In this document: positions 8,175 through 16,370 of the stretch, in pieces
Layout: each line of letters opens with the position of its first letter
Position numbering within the stretch: position 1 is the first letter of the stretch
DNA from: Blautia caecimuris
Lineage (GTDB): Bacteria > Bacillota > Clostridia > Lachnospirales > Lachnospiraceae
Length of the DNA: 64,000 nucleotides
Direction: 5' to 3'
NCBI RefSeq assembly: GCF_024622975.1
Contig: NZ_JANJZT010000007.1
Coordinates: 62,001-126,000, forward strand
Position numbers and translations under genes: made by a program
The notes under the pieces: generated by a model
Told to the model about the DNA's origin: nothing
Database searches by the model: none
What the model saw: the letters and a program-made list of their open reading frames with translations, nothing else

Positions 8175-9401
8175 TTACATTCCGATTGCTTCAATTTCTG
8201 TCCTGGCAGCTTCCAGAGTCTCCTGTATATCTGCGCCTCCCAGACAAGATTCTACAACACCAGTAAGAACTTCCTCAATCTGTGCCCAGGTTGTCACCAT
8301 AGGTCTTGCCTGTGTCTGTTCTGCTCCCAGAGTTTCGAGAACTGCAGTTGTATGCTCATTTCCTTCTGTTTTTCCGGCTTCCTCATAAACAGAAGTTCTT
8401 CCCGCAATCTTCAGGGTAAGATCCATGTAATCTGCATTATGATCATACATAAATTCAACATATTTCTGTGCCATTTCCTTGTTCTCAGAATTTTTCATCA
8501 CACACTCATACCATGGACCTGTGGTTGCTCCGATTCCTGCTTTTCCGGCTATCATCGGCGCACATCCTACCTTGTCCGCTCCCAGTGCTTCAACAGCTGC
8601 CGGATACTGATGGCTCCAGTTTAACTGCATTGCCGTTTTTCCATTTGTAAAAAGCTCCTGAGACTCTGTGGCTGCTGTGGAAAGAGAATCTGACGGAGTA
8701 TAATCTGCCCCTGCAGTATCCACCATAAACTGCAGCGCATCTGCATAAGCCTGGTCAGTGATGTTTACATTACCATCTTTATCAAATACAAGCCCCTCTG
8801 CTCCGGCCTGACATGCGAAATCCAGGAAAGAACATACTGCATCTGAACCGCTTCCAAATACTGTAGTTCCATACATATCATCTGTTTTTAATTCTTCTGC
8901 AAGAGACTGATATTCTTCCCAGGTTTTCGGTACTTTGTCCTCTGGAATCAGATCCTTTCTGTAAATCAGAATCTTAGAATTTACCCACATGGGATATCCA
9001 AGAAGGTTTCCATCAATAGTTCCGCTTTCTTCGAGAGTTGGAAGGAAATCGCTGCTATCTGCATCTTTAAGCGGTTCAATAGCATCTGCAAAAGCTGCCA
9101 GCCATACTACATCCATACACGCTACATCATGGGCTGCCTGTTTTGCCTTGATCTCTGTAGACAATTTATCATACATTCCTGTATAGGCAACTGCATCTAC
9201 AATAACCTCACAGCCTGTTTCCTCTTTAAAATCTGCTGCAGTTTCCTTTGCAAGGGCCTCTGCCGGAGATCCGCTCTCTACTAATACAGTGATACTGTCT
9301 TTTTTATCTGCTGTTTTTTCTCCTTCAGTGCTTCCACATCCTGTAAGCATAGTTCCTGCAACTGCTGCCGCCATCACCAGACTTAAAGCTTTTTTTTTCA
9401 T
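8175..9401 (-). CDS. Sugar-binding lipoprotein of the ABC importer
   Basis: This 408-residue extracellular solute-binding protein (family 1) has a lipoprotein signal peptide ending in the lipobox LTGC, with Cys22 as the lipidated residue. It is the first gene of the fructan operon, directly behind a near-perfect sigma-A promoter, as expected for the component needed in highest amount. The RBS is AGGAGG eight bases before the ATG. It captures the sugar outside the membrane for the two permeases downstream. The ligand is unknown from sequence; neighbouring enzymes point to a difructose anhydride or fructo-oligosaccharide. Confidence 0.93.
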   Translation of the reverse strand: MKKKALSLVMAAAVAGTMLTGCGSTEGEKTADKKDSITVLVESGSPAEALAKETAADFKEETGCEVIVDAVAYTGMYDKLSTEIKAKQAAHDVACMDVVWLAAFADAIEPLKDADSSDFLPTLEESGTIDGNLLGYPMWVNSKILIYRKDLIPEDKVPKTWEEYQSLAEELKTDDMYGTTVFGSGSDAVCSFLDFACQAGAEGLVFDKDGNVNITDQAYADALQFMVDTAGADYTPSDSLSTAATESQELFTNGKTAMQLNWSHQYPAAVEALGADKVGCAPMIAGKAGIGATTGPWYECVMKNSENKEMAQKYVEFMYDHNADYMDLTLKIAGRTSVYEEAGKTEGNEHTTAVLETLGAEQTQARPMVTTWAQIEEVLTGVVESCLGGADIQETLEAARTEIEAIGM

Positions 9402-9451
9402 GTTAAAATTCCTCCTTTTCGCTTATACTTTCCATTCCTTTTGATGGACTC

Positions 9452-9480
9452 ATTATAGTTCATCTGTCTTTTTATGTCAA
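9452..9480 (-). promoter_or_regulatory. Strong sigma-A promoter of the fructan operon
   Basis: On the minus strand TTGACA (9480-9475) and TATAAT (9457-9452) are separated by exactly 17 bp, a full consensus match. It lies 51 bp upstream of the ATG at 9401. Such a strong promoter needs a repressor, which fits the overlapping operator-like sequence. Confidence 0.85.
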
Positions 9481-9489
9481 ACGTTTTCA
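9475..9489. promoter_or_regulatory. LacI/CcpA-type operator overlapping the -35 box
   Basis: The minus strand reads TGAAAACGTTTGACA, an imperfect palindrome around a central CG as in LacI-family operators. It covers the -35 box, so bound protein would block RNA polymerase. It resembles a catabolite (cre) site with one extra base, so either the local LacI protein or CcpA could bind. Confidence 0.5.
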
Positions 9490-9601
9490 TAATATATTTT
9501 CATTTATGTCAGTGCGCACAATATTATATTGTATATTTTGTATAGTTTTACCGATATATTTGTCATTTTAATAAGCTATATCAATTCTTTTTCTTCTTTG
9601 T

Positions 9602-9619
9602 TATGAAAATATTTTCATA
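9602..9619. promoter_or_regulatory. 18-bp perfect palindrome, candidate LacI-family operator
   Basis: TATGAAAATATTTTCATA is a perfect 18-bp palindrome in the divergent region between the binding-protein gene and the lacI-like gene. An imperfect copy, GAAAATATTTC, lies at 9678-9688 just downstream of the regulator's -10 box, and TTTTCAT half-sites occur at 9484-9502. Arrangement suggests autoregulation and looping; not proven. Confidence 0.5.
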
Positions 9620-9657
9620 TTATATCAGTGTTTTTTCTTTTATTTTTCATGTAATTA

Positions 9658-9666
9658 TGTTATAAT
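9658..9666 (+). promoter_or_regulatory. Extended -10 promoter of the LacI regulator gene
   Basis: TGTTATAAT (9658-9666) is an extended -10 element with a consensus TATAAT. No good -35 box is present, which is usual for extended -10 promoters. It lies 65 bp before the ATG at 9732. Confidence 0.6.
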
Positions 9667-9731
9667 CATACTATCAAGAAAATATTTCCAGCTTCATGAC
9701 ATTCGATATTTTAATAATGTGAGGTTTTATT

Positions 9732-10724
9732 ATGAATAAAGTCAAAATTACAGATATTGCACAAAAAAGCGGTGTTTCCCTTACTACTGTTTCCAGGTAT
9801 TTTAACCATCCGGAGCTTCTTTCACCGGAAACACAAAATAAAATTAAAGAAGCGATCAAAGATCTTAATTACAGCCAGAATAATCTTGCCCGTATTCTTG
9901 TCACCGGTCAGTCCAATCTGGTAGGCGTTATTTTTCCTCACCTTCATTTAAGCTTTTACACAGAACTTCTTAATCAGCTTGTAAAATACGGTAAAGAAAA
10001 AGGCTACAGTTTTATTATCTACACCTCTAATAACTCCAAAGAGGAAGAAATGCATCTGATCCAGAACCTGATCTCCTACCGGATCAAAAGTCTTATTTTA
10101 TTAAGCCATCTTCTTTCTCCCCAGGAGATCGAAGCTCTTCCTGTACCGGTAATTTCAATTGAAAGAGCCGGAGGAAACTTTAAGCAGATTAACAATGATA
10201 ATTTTACAGGCGGAAAGCTGGCAGCCGATTTGCTGATCCGCAACGGCTGTGAAGTTTTTATCCATATTAATAATGATTTCAGGGAAGACTGGCCTTCCTT
10301 TAAGCGTATCCTGGGATTTGAATATGAGGTCAGAAATCTTCCCTATGAGCGTTTTATCCAGACTGATCTTACAGATCCTTATATGCCCTCTGCCACAAAA
10401 GCAATGGAAGATCTGGTTACTCATATTACCACAAAATATGCCGGCAAAAAACTGGGCGTGTTCTGTTCCAATGATGACATTGCAGGGCTCTTTGAACGCC
10501 AATGTATCAAAAAGGGAATCTCGATTCCGGAAACAGTTGAGCTGATCGGGTATGACAATTCTCCCGGCTCCAACAATGCAATCCTGCCCATCACCTCTGT
10601 CGATCAGAATATATCCCTGATGGCACAGATTGCAATCCAGTCTCTGGACAATTATATTCCATATGAAAGCATGGTTCCTGCTGCCCTGATTGAAAAGGAA
10701 ACAACCAGCCGTTCCCCTCTGTAA
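9732..10724 (+). CDS. LacI-family transcriptional regulator of the fructan cassette
   Basis: This 330-residue regulator has the N-terminal helix-turn-helix of the family (VKITDIAQKSGVSLTTVSR, residues 4-22), a hinge helix around 48-58, and a periplasmic-binding-like effector domain. It is transcribed divergently from the importer/GH32/GH91 operon and is the obvious candidate repressor for it, relieved by a fructose-containing inducer. Candidate operators lie in the 330-bp divergent region. The start follows GTGAGG at a suitable distance. The specific inducer is not known. Confidence 0.9.
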   Translation: MNKVKITDIAQKSGVSLTTVSRYFNHPELLSPETQNKIKEAIKDLNYSQNNLARILVTGQSNLVGVIFPHLHLSFYTELLNQLVKYGKEKGYSFIIYTSNNSKEEEMHLIQNLISYRIKSLILLSHLLSPQEIEALPVPVISIERAGGNFKQINNDNFTGGKLAADLLIRNGCEVFIHINNDFREDWPSFKRILGFEYEVRNLPYERFIQTDLTDPYMPSATKAMEDLVTHITTKYAGKKLGVFCSNDDIAGLFERQCIKKGISIPETVELIGYDNSPGSNNAILPITSVDQNISLMAQIAIQSLDNYIPYESMVPAALIEKETTSRSPL

Positions 10725-10770
10725 CTTTCACAGCAATTTACAGTTATTTTCATTGTTCCATATTTTTTAC

Positions 10771-10816
10771 AAAAAAAGAGCGCACCACATGCTGACATGT
10801 GATACGCTCTTTTTTC
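10771..10816. terminator. Bidirectional terminator between lacI-like gene and histidine kinase
   Basis: AAAAAGAGCG and CGCTCTTTTTT form the outer stem and CACATG/CATGTG the inner stem around a CTGA loop. A and T runs on both sides let it work in both directions, ending the plus-strand regulator and the minus-strand kinase gene. Confidence 0.85.
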
Positions 10817-10822
10817 ATTCTT

Positions 10823-11806
10823 TTAAAACAACTCCGCCCTCCGGCGGCCAAGGCTCAGATAAACTCGTGTTCCCTTTCCCGGTTCTGATTCCACGGAAAT
10901 ACCATGATCCAGCCTTTTCATGATCTTTCTGGAAAGGTACAGGCCGATTCCTGAGGATCTGGTCTCCGTTCTTCCATTATATCCGGTAAATCCCTTTTCA
11001 AAAATCCTCGGAAGATCTTCCGCGCTGATTCCTGCCCCCGTATCCTCAATCACCAGCGTATGGGGACGGGATTCCGAAAGATAAATCCGTATCTCACCTG
11101 TCTTTGTGTACTTTAAGGCATTGGAAATACACTGCCCGATCACAAATCCCAGCCATTTGGGATCTGTCAGAACCTTTTCCTGTGTTCTCTCATAGTCAAG
11201 CTGCAGCTTTTTCCCGATAAAAACTGACGCGTATTTGTGAATCTGCTCCCGAATGATCTTATCCAGATCGCACTCTGAAAATTTCATATCCGAAGACATA
11301 TCCTCAGATCTCAGATACCCCAGAACCATTTCCACATATTCTTCTACCCGAAAAACCTCTGCAAGAGCCGTTTTATTTTCCTGAGGCTGTTCTCCAAGAA
11401 GCAGTCTGAGGGCGGCAATAGGTGTTTTTATCTGATGCACCCACATGGTATAATAATCCGCCATCTCTCTGTAAGAGGTCATCCTGGCTTCCTCTGCTTC
11501 CATCCTCATTCGGTTCAGTTCATGGATCATCTGCTGAAGCGCCGCCTCGTTGTTGTCCTGGGGCAAAGGAAGCTTTTCCAGATCCAGAGGAATACTTTTT
11601 GCAATCTGAGACAAAACCTGCGCTTTGCTGCGGAACCTGAAATATCCATACACAAATGCTCCCGCGAACAAAGCCATACATAATAGGCTTCCATAAAGAA
11701 CCGGCTCATCAGGACAGTTATACAGCCATAATACCATTGCCATGATTCCGGTTGAAGCCAGGAACAAAGCTGCTGTTTTCCATATTTTTTTCAGATACCC
11801 TGCCAT
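10823..11806 (-). CDS. BceS-type sensor histidine kinase
   Basis: This 327-residue kinase has two membrane helices in the first 57 residues with almost no extracellular loop between them, the hallmark of intramembrane-sensing BceS-like kinases, which sense through a BceAB transporter. The phospho-acceptor is His124 in the WVHQIKTPI motif. The ATP-binding domain has the N box ISNALKYT, the G1 motif EDTGAGI and the G2 motif SSGIGLYL. It follows the response regulator gene by 12 bp with GGAGG before its ATG. The matching transporter is not adjacent; the BceAB-like pair at 580-3343 is the likely partner. Confidence 0.9.
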   Translation of the reverse strand: MAGYLKKIWKTAALFLASTGIMAMVLWLYNCPDEPVLYGSLLCMALFAGAFVYGYFRFRSKAQVLSQIAKSIPLDLEKLPLPQDNNEAALQQMIHELNRMRMEAEEARMTSYREMADYYTMWVHQIKTPIAALRLLLGEQPQENKTALAEVFRVEEYVEMVLGYLRSEDMSSDMKFSECDLDKIIREQIHKYASVFIGKKLQLDYERTQEKVLTDPKWLGFVIGQCISNALKYTKTGEIRIYLSESRPHTLVIEDTGAGISAEDLPRIFEKGFTGYNGRTETRSSGIGLYLSRKIMKRLDHGISVESEPGKGTRVYLSLGRRRAELF

Positions 11807-11818
11807 TTCTGTCCTCCG

Positions 11819-12490
11819 TTACTGCACTATGTAGCCCAGCCCTTTTCTTGTGAGAATCATATTTTCAAGGCCGATTCCTTCCAGCTTGCGTCTCAGGCGG
11901 TTGACATTTACTGTCAGAGTATTGTCATCTACAAAATCATCATTTTCCCAGAGCATCTGCATAATCGCTTCTCTTGAAACTACGTTTCCTGCCTGAGAAA
12001 AAAGAAGGTTCAGTATCCGAAGTTCATTTCTGGTAAGCTCAACGGCCTGTCCCTGATAGCTCAGATTTCCGCTTCCCAGATTCAGGACAGCGCCTCTGTG
12101 TTCCAGAAGGTTCCCACTGTTTCCAAAGGAATATGTTCTTCTCAGTATCGCCTGAACCTTTGCAGAAAGGACCTCCAGATTAAAGGGCTTGGCAACAAAA
12201 TCGTCTGCTCCTCTGGTCATTGCCATAACCATATTCATGTCATCTGCCGCAGAGGAAAGAAAAATAACAGGAACCTGCGATACCCGGCGGATTTCTTCAC
12301 ACCAGTGAAATCCGTTAAAATACGGAAGCTTCAGATCCAGAAGCACCAGATGGGCTTCGGAACGCACAAATTCTCCCATAATATCCCTGAAATCCTCCGC
12401 TGCCGTTACCTGATATCCCCAGGATTCCAGATGTTTTGTTATCAGAGAACAGAGCATCTCGTCATCTTCTGCGAGAAATATCCTGTACAT
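11819..12490 (-). CDS. BceR-type response regulator (OmpR family)
   Basis: This 223-residue protein has a receiver domain (acidic pocket Asp9/Asp10, phospho-acceptor Asp52, switch Lys in VAKPF) followed by a winged-helix DNA-binding domain ending LTRKGLGYIVQ. It forms an operon with the kinase downstream. Its ATG shares a base with the stop of nrdD (TAATG), so its translation is coupled to the anaerobic ribonucleotide reductase gene. A BceR-like box before the bceA-like gene at 3491-3504 is a plausible target. Assignment to the Bce group rests on the small kinase beside it. Confidence 0.88.
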   Translation of the reverse strand: MYRIFLAEDDEMLCSLITKHLESWGYQVTAAEDFRDIMGEFVRSEAHLVLLDLKLPYFNGFHWCEEIRRVSQVPVIFLSSAADDMNMVMAMTRGADDFVAKPFNLEVLSAKVQAILRRTYSFGNSGNLLEHRGAVLNLGSGNLSYQGQAVELTRNELRILNLLFSQAGNVVSREAIMQMLWENDDFVDDNTLTVNVNRLRRKLEGIGLENMILTRKGLGYIVQ

Positions 12491-14859
12491 TAAAGCTCCT
12501 CGTCCACATACTTCTGTATGTTGGATGCATTTACATATTTTTTCAGATGCTCTCCGTCTGTGATCACCAGGGTAGGCGCCTGCATAATGCCGAACTGTCT
12601 CGCCATATCCGGGTTCTGTTCTGCGTCAATGATCTCCAGCTCCTCGCCCTCCAGCATTTTTTTCGCCATGCGGCAGTTTGGGCAGGTGCTTGTGGTAAAC
12701 AGGTATTTATGGGTTTCTACAGGCTGTACCTTTACGTCGTCCTCTGTCATTGTGACTACACTTGTATGGACTTTTTTCAGGGAAGAATGCACAACGTCAT
12801 AAAGGGTTCTGTTTTTATATTCCTGAGCCTTTCCGTCATTCCAGTTCTGGACCGGACGGTAATAGCCTGTAATACGGCTGTATACCTCAGCCTTTTTGCC
12901 GCATTTCGGACAGGTAAAGTGCTCGCCACTTAAATATCCGTGCTCGCTGCATACAGAGTAAGTAGGAGAAATCGTATAATAAGGCAGCTTATAATTTTCT
13001 GCGATTTTCCGCACAAGAGAAGCGGCGGCCTTCCAGTCAGGAAGCTTTTCTCCCAGAAATCCGTGGAATACTGTTCCTGATGTATAAAGGGTCTGAAGCT
13101 CATCCTGGATATCAAGAGCGTCAAAAATATCCGAACTGAATTCAACCGGAAGATGAGAGCTGTTTGTATAATACGGGGTATCGCCCTCTTTTCCTGCTGT
13201 TTTAATGTCAGGCCAGCGTTTTCTGTCATGCTTGGCAAGCCTGTATGCTGTGGACTCCGCCGGTGTTGCCTCCAGATTAAACAGCTCGCCCTGATACTGC
13301 TCCTGATAATCGGAGAGCCGGTTTCTCATATGCTCCAGAACTTCTTTTGTAAACTTCTGGGTACGCTCATCTGTCATATCACAGCCCAGCCATCTTGCAT
13401 TCAGCCCCGCCTCGTTCATTCCCACAAGGCCGATCGTGGAAAAGTGATTGTCAAAGCTTCCCAGATACCTCTTTGTGTAAGGATAAAGTCCCTCATTTAA
13501 AAGTCTGGAGATCACCTGTCTCTTGATATGCAGAGATCTTGCCGCAATGTCCATCATATGGTCCAGTCTGCGGTAAAACTCTTCCGGATTTCTTGACTGA
13601 TAGGCGATTCTCGGCATATTAATGGTAACCACCCCTACAGACCCCGTGCTTTCTCCTGAGCCGAAAAAGCCGCCGCTTTTTTTGCGAAGCTCACGAAGAT
13701 CCAGACGGAGACGGCAGCACATGCTGCGGATATCACTTGGCTTCATATCACTGTTAATATAATTGGAAAAATACGGCGTTCCGTATTTTGCTGTCATTTC
13801 AAAAAGAAGCTGATTATTCAGAGTATCTGACCAGTCAAAATCCTTTGTAATGGAATAGGTGGGAATCGGATACTGGAAACCTCTTCCATTGGCATCTCCC
13901 TCGATCATGGTTTCAATAAAGGCGCGGTTTACCATATCCATTTCTTTTTTGCAGTCCTTATATTTAAAATCCATTTCCTTTCCGCCAACAATTGCAGGCA
14001 GCTCTGCCAGATCATCCGGGACTGTCCAGTCAAGAGTGATATTGGAAAACGGAGCCTGTGTTCCCCAGCGGCTTGGAGTGTTGACGCCATAAATAAAGGA
14101 TTCAATGCATTTTTTCACCTCACGGTAAGACAGCTTATCTGCTTTGACAAAGGGCGCAAGATAAGTATCGAAGGAAGAAAATGCCTGAGCTCCCGCCCAT
14201 TCATTCTGCATGATCCCCAGGAAATTTACCATCTGATTACAGAGTACGCTTAAATGCTTTGCCGGAGCAGAAGTAATCTTGCCTTCAATACCTCCAAGCC
14301 CCTCCTGGATCAGCTGTTTTAAGGACCATCCTGCACAGTAGCCTGTCAGCATGGAAAGATCATGGATATGAATATCCGCATTTCTGTGAGCGTCTGCAAT
14401 CTCATTGTCATAGATCTCAGACAGCCAGTAATTGGCAGTGACAGCTCCGGAATTGCTGAGGATCAGACCTCCTACTGAATAAGTAACTGTAGAGTTCTCT
14501 TTTACGCGCCAGTCCTCCACCTTTACATAACTGTTTACTATTTCTTTGTAGTCCAGGATCGTGGATTTCATATTTCGGATTTTTTCCCTCTGCTTGCGGT
14601 AAAGAATATACGCCTTTGCCACATCGCTGTAGCCGGCCTGGATCAGAACGTTCTCCACACTGTCCTGAATATCCTCCACAGTGACCCTGTCATCCTGAAT
14701 CTTATCCTGAAAATCAGCTGTCACACGCAGCGACAGAAGATCGATCATATCCTTGCTGTAATTCTTTTCTTTTGCATCAAATGCTCTGCTGATAGCAGAC
14801 GAAATTTTAGCCATCTGAAATTCAGCAATTTCCCCATCACGTTTTACTACCTGAAACAT
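12490..14859 (-). CDS. nrdD: Anaerobic ribonucleoside-triphosphate reductase with C-terminal glutaredoxin-like domain
   Basis: This class III reductase (789 residues) makes deoxynucleotides without oxygen. It has an N-terminal ATP-cone (VVKRDGEIAEF start), the catalytic barrel, a zinc site with CSEH and CPKC pairs, and the glycyl-radical region ITGYYRPVQNW. After it comes a fused glutaredoxin/thioredoxin-like module beginning YLFTTSTCPNCRMAK, with a CPNC redox pair. That fusion is typical of the NrdD2 type, which takes electrons from a redoxin rather than formate. The frame is open to 14982, but ATG 14859 is chosen because the promoter lies between. The activating enzyme gene nrdG is not adjacent. 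Confidence 0.93.
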   Translation of the reverse strand: MFQVVKRDGEIAEFQMAKISSAISRAFDAKEKNYSKDMIDLLSLRVTADFQDKIQDDRVTVEDIQDSVENVLIQAGYSDVAKAYILYRKQREKIRNMKSTILDYKEIVNSYVKVEDWRVKENSTVTYSVGGLILSNSGAVTANYWLSEIYDNEIADAHRNADIHIHDLSMLTGYCAGWSLKQLIQEGLGGIEGKITSAPAKHLSVLCNQMVNFLGIMQNEWAGAQAFSSFDTYLAPFVKADKLSYREVKKCIESFIYGVNTPSRWGTQAPFSNITLDWTVPDDLAELPAIVGGKEMDFKYKDCKKEMDMVNRAFIETMIEGDANGRGFQYPIPTYSITKDFDWSDTLNNQLLFEMTAKYGTPYFSNYINSDMKPSDIRSMCCRLRLDLRELRKKSGGFFGSGESTGSVGVVTINMPRIAYQSRNPEEFYRRLDHMMDIAARSLHIKRQVISRLLNEGLYPYTKRYLGSFDNHFSTIGLVGMNEAGLNARWLGCDMTDERTQKFTKEVLEHMRNRLSDYQEQYQGELFNLEATPAESTAYRLAKHDRKRWPDIKTAGKEGDTPYYTNSSHLPVEFSSDIFDALDIQDELQTLYTSGTVFHGFLGEKLPDWKAAASLVRKIAENYKLPYYTISPTYSVCSEHGYLSGEHFTCPKCGKKAEVYSRITGYYRPVQNWNDGKAQEYKNRTLYDVVHSSLKKVHTSVVTMTEDDVKVQPVETHKYLFTTSTCPNCRMAKKMLEGEELEIIDAEQNPDMARQFGIMQAPTLVITDGEHLKKYVNASNIQKYVDEEL

Positions 14860-14906
14860 AAGTCCTTCTTCCTCCCTTGCTTTGCTCGCTCTTATTTTCT
14901 GCTGAT

Positions 14907-14918
14907 AGATTACATTGT
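14907..14918. promoter_or_regulatory. NrdR-box-like site overlapping the nrdD -10
   Basis: The minus strand reads ACAATGTAATCT, a weaker relative of the NrdR box, and includes most of the -10 element. With the better box at 14954-14965 it could give the paired arrangement used by the NrdR repressor, though the 47-bp offset is not a whole number of helical turns. Confidence 0.3.
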
Positions 14919-14942
14919 AGCAAAGGTCACAGGTTCCGTCAA
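14914..14942 (-). promoter_or_regulatory. Sigma-A promoter of nrdD
   Basis: On the minus strand TTGACG (14942-14937) and TACAAT (14919-14914) are separated by 17 bp. The predicted start near 14907 leaves a 48-nt leader before the ATG at 14859. Confidence 0.75.
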
Positions 14943-14953
14943 CCGCAAAAACC

Positions 14954-14965
14954 ACCATATATTGT
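14954..14965. promoter_or_regulatory. NrdR-box-like site upstream of nrdD
   Basis: The minus strand reads ACAATATATGGT, matching 11 of 12 positions of the ACWAYATNTWGT core of NrdR boxes. It lies just upstream of the -35 element. NrdR regulates ribonucleotide reductase genes in many bacteria; no nrdR gene is in the window. Confidence 0.5.
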
Positions 14966-15118
14966 GCGATCATACCTTTCACACTCTATATGATGGTTCT
15001 GTTTTCCTGTATTTACAGGCTTTCCGGTGTTTTTCAAAACCCGGAAATTTATTTTTTTATACAAATGTGACCTGCCTTGTTATCCAGGACAGCCAAAATT
15101 ACAGCGCTCCTGTTACAA

Positions 15119-16369
15119 TCAGCCCCGGGGCATAACATTCACAAAAAACTCTGCAGGGATTTTTGCCTGGACAAAAATTCCGTCCTCTCTGTATTCCTCA
15201 GAGAGAAGCTGTCCGTATTCCCGGATCATCTGGATTTTTCCGGCTTCTTTATAAGCATACAGCTCCTCAATATAAATCTGGCTTTCTGCCAGAAGCCGGG
15301 ATAACAGCTCTCTTAACTCACACAGTCCCCTGCCTGTTCTGGCAGAACATTTTACCGTATAGTCTGCCCGCAGATCACGCAGCTCTGAATCAGGCACAAG
15401 ATCCTGTTTATTCAGAAGTGTAATGATCTTTTTTCCGGAAACACCCAGCTCCTTCAGAGTTTCATAAACAACCTGCATCTGCGTTTCTGCTCTGGGATTG
15501 GAAGCGTCTACCACATGGATGATATAATCTGCATATTTTGCTTCCTCCAGAGTGCTTTTAAAGGCTTCCACCAGATGATGAGGAAGCTTTCTGATAAACC
15601 CTACTGTATCTGTCAGAAGGATCTGCTGTCCGTCATCAAGATCCATTACTCTTGTTGTGGGATCAAGGGTTGCAAAAAGTTTATCCTCCGCCTGCACTCC
15701 TGCTCCGGTGAGAGTGTTCAGAAGCGTAGACTTTCCTGCATTGGTATACCCCACAATAGCAGCGGTCTTCAGTCTTCCCTTTGATCTGCTGCCGCGGATC
15801 AGCTCACGGTGTTTTTCCACCTGTACCAGCTCCGCTTTCAATGCCGAGATTCTGGTGCGGATAAGACGTCTGTCCGTCTCCAGCTTTTTCTCGCCGGGTC
15901 CCCTTGTTCCAATACCTCCGCCCAGTCTGGACAGGGAATCTCTTAATCCTACCAGACGTGCGGACCGGTAACGGAGCTGAGCAAGCTCCACCTGGATCTT
16001 GCCTTCGCTGGTCACTGCTCTTCCCGCAAAAATATCCAGAATCAGCAGCGTTCTGTCCATAACCTTACATTCCAGCTCCCGCTCCAGATTATTCAGCTGC
16101 GATGGTGAAAGCTCATCATCACAGATAATTCCGTTTGCATCAAGAGCAGTCAGGAGATTTTTCACTTCCTGAATTTTGCCTTTTCCGATATAGGTTCCCG
16201 GATGTACTGCTTCTCTGTTCTGAATGACCTTTGCCGCAGTTTCTGCTCCTGCAGTTTCTGCCAGCTCCTGAAGCTCGTCCAGGGATGCCTCCACATCATC
16301 TCCGATATCAGTCTGAACGCCTACCAGGATCACCCGCTCCTGAATTTCCTTAAAATCATACAACTGCAT
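15119..16369 (-). CDS. hflX: Ribosome-associated GTPase HflX
   Basis: This 416-residue GTPase binds the 50S ribosome and splits stalled or hibernating 70S ribosomes. It shows the HflX N-terminal domain, the glycine-rich linker GGGIGTRGPGEKKLETDRR (150-168) and the G domain with G1 GYTNAGKST (207-215), DTVGFI and NKQD motifs. Its ATG lies just before the stop of the upstream TPR-lipoprotein gene, with GGGAGGG as RBS, so the two are cotranscribed. A C-terminal domain of about 60 residues completes the usual length. Confidence 0.95.
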   Translation of the reverse strand: MQLYDFKEIQERVILVGVQTDIGDDVEASLDELQELAETAGAETAAKVIQNREAVHPGTYIGKGKIQEVKNLLTALDANGIICDDELSPSQLNNLERELECKVMDRTLLILDIFAGRAVTSEGKIQVELAQLRYRSARLVGLRDSLSRLGGGIGTRGPGEKKLETDRRLIRTRISALKAELVQVEKHRELIRGSRSKGRLKTAAIVGYTNAGKSTLLNTLTGAGVQAEDKLFATLDPTTRVMDLDDGQQILLTDTVGFIRKLPHHLVEAFKSTLEEAKYADYIIHVVDASNPRAETQMQVVYETLKELGVSGKKIITLLNKQDLVPDSELRDLRADYTVKCSARTGRGLCELRELLSRLLAESQIYIEELYAYKEAGKIQMIREYGQLLSEEYREDGIFVQAKIPAEFFVNVMPRG

Positions 16370-16370
16370 A

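Noticed and set aside
9475-9489. A clear catabolite-repression (cre) site
   Set aside because: One extra base breaks the cre pattern, so it is reported only as a LacI/CcpA-like operator.
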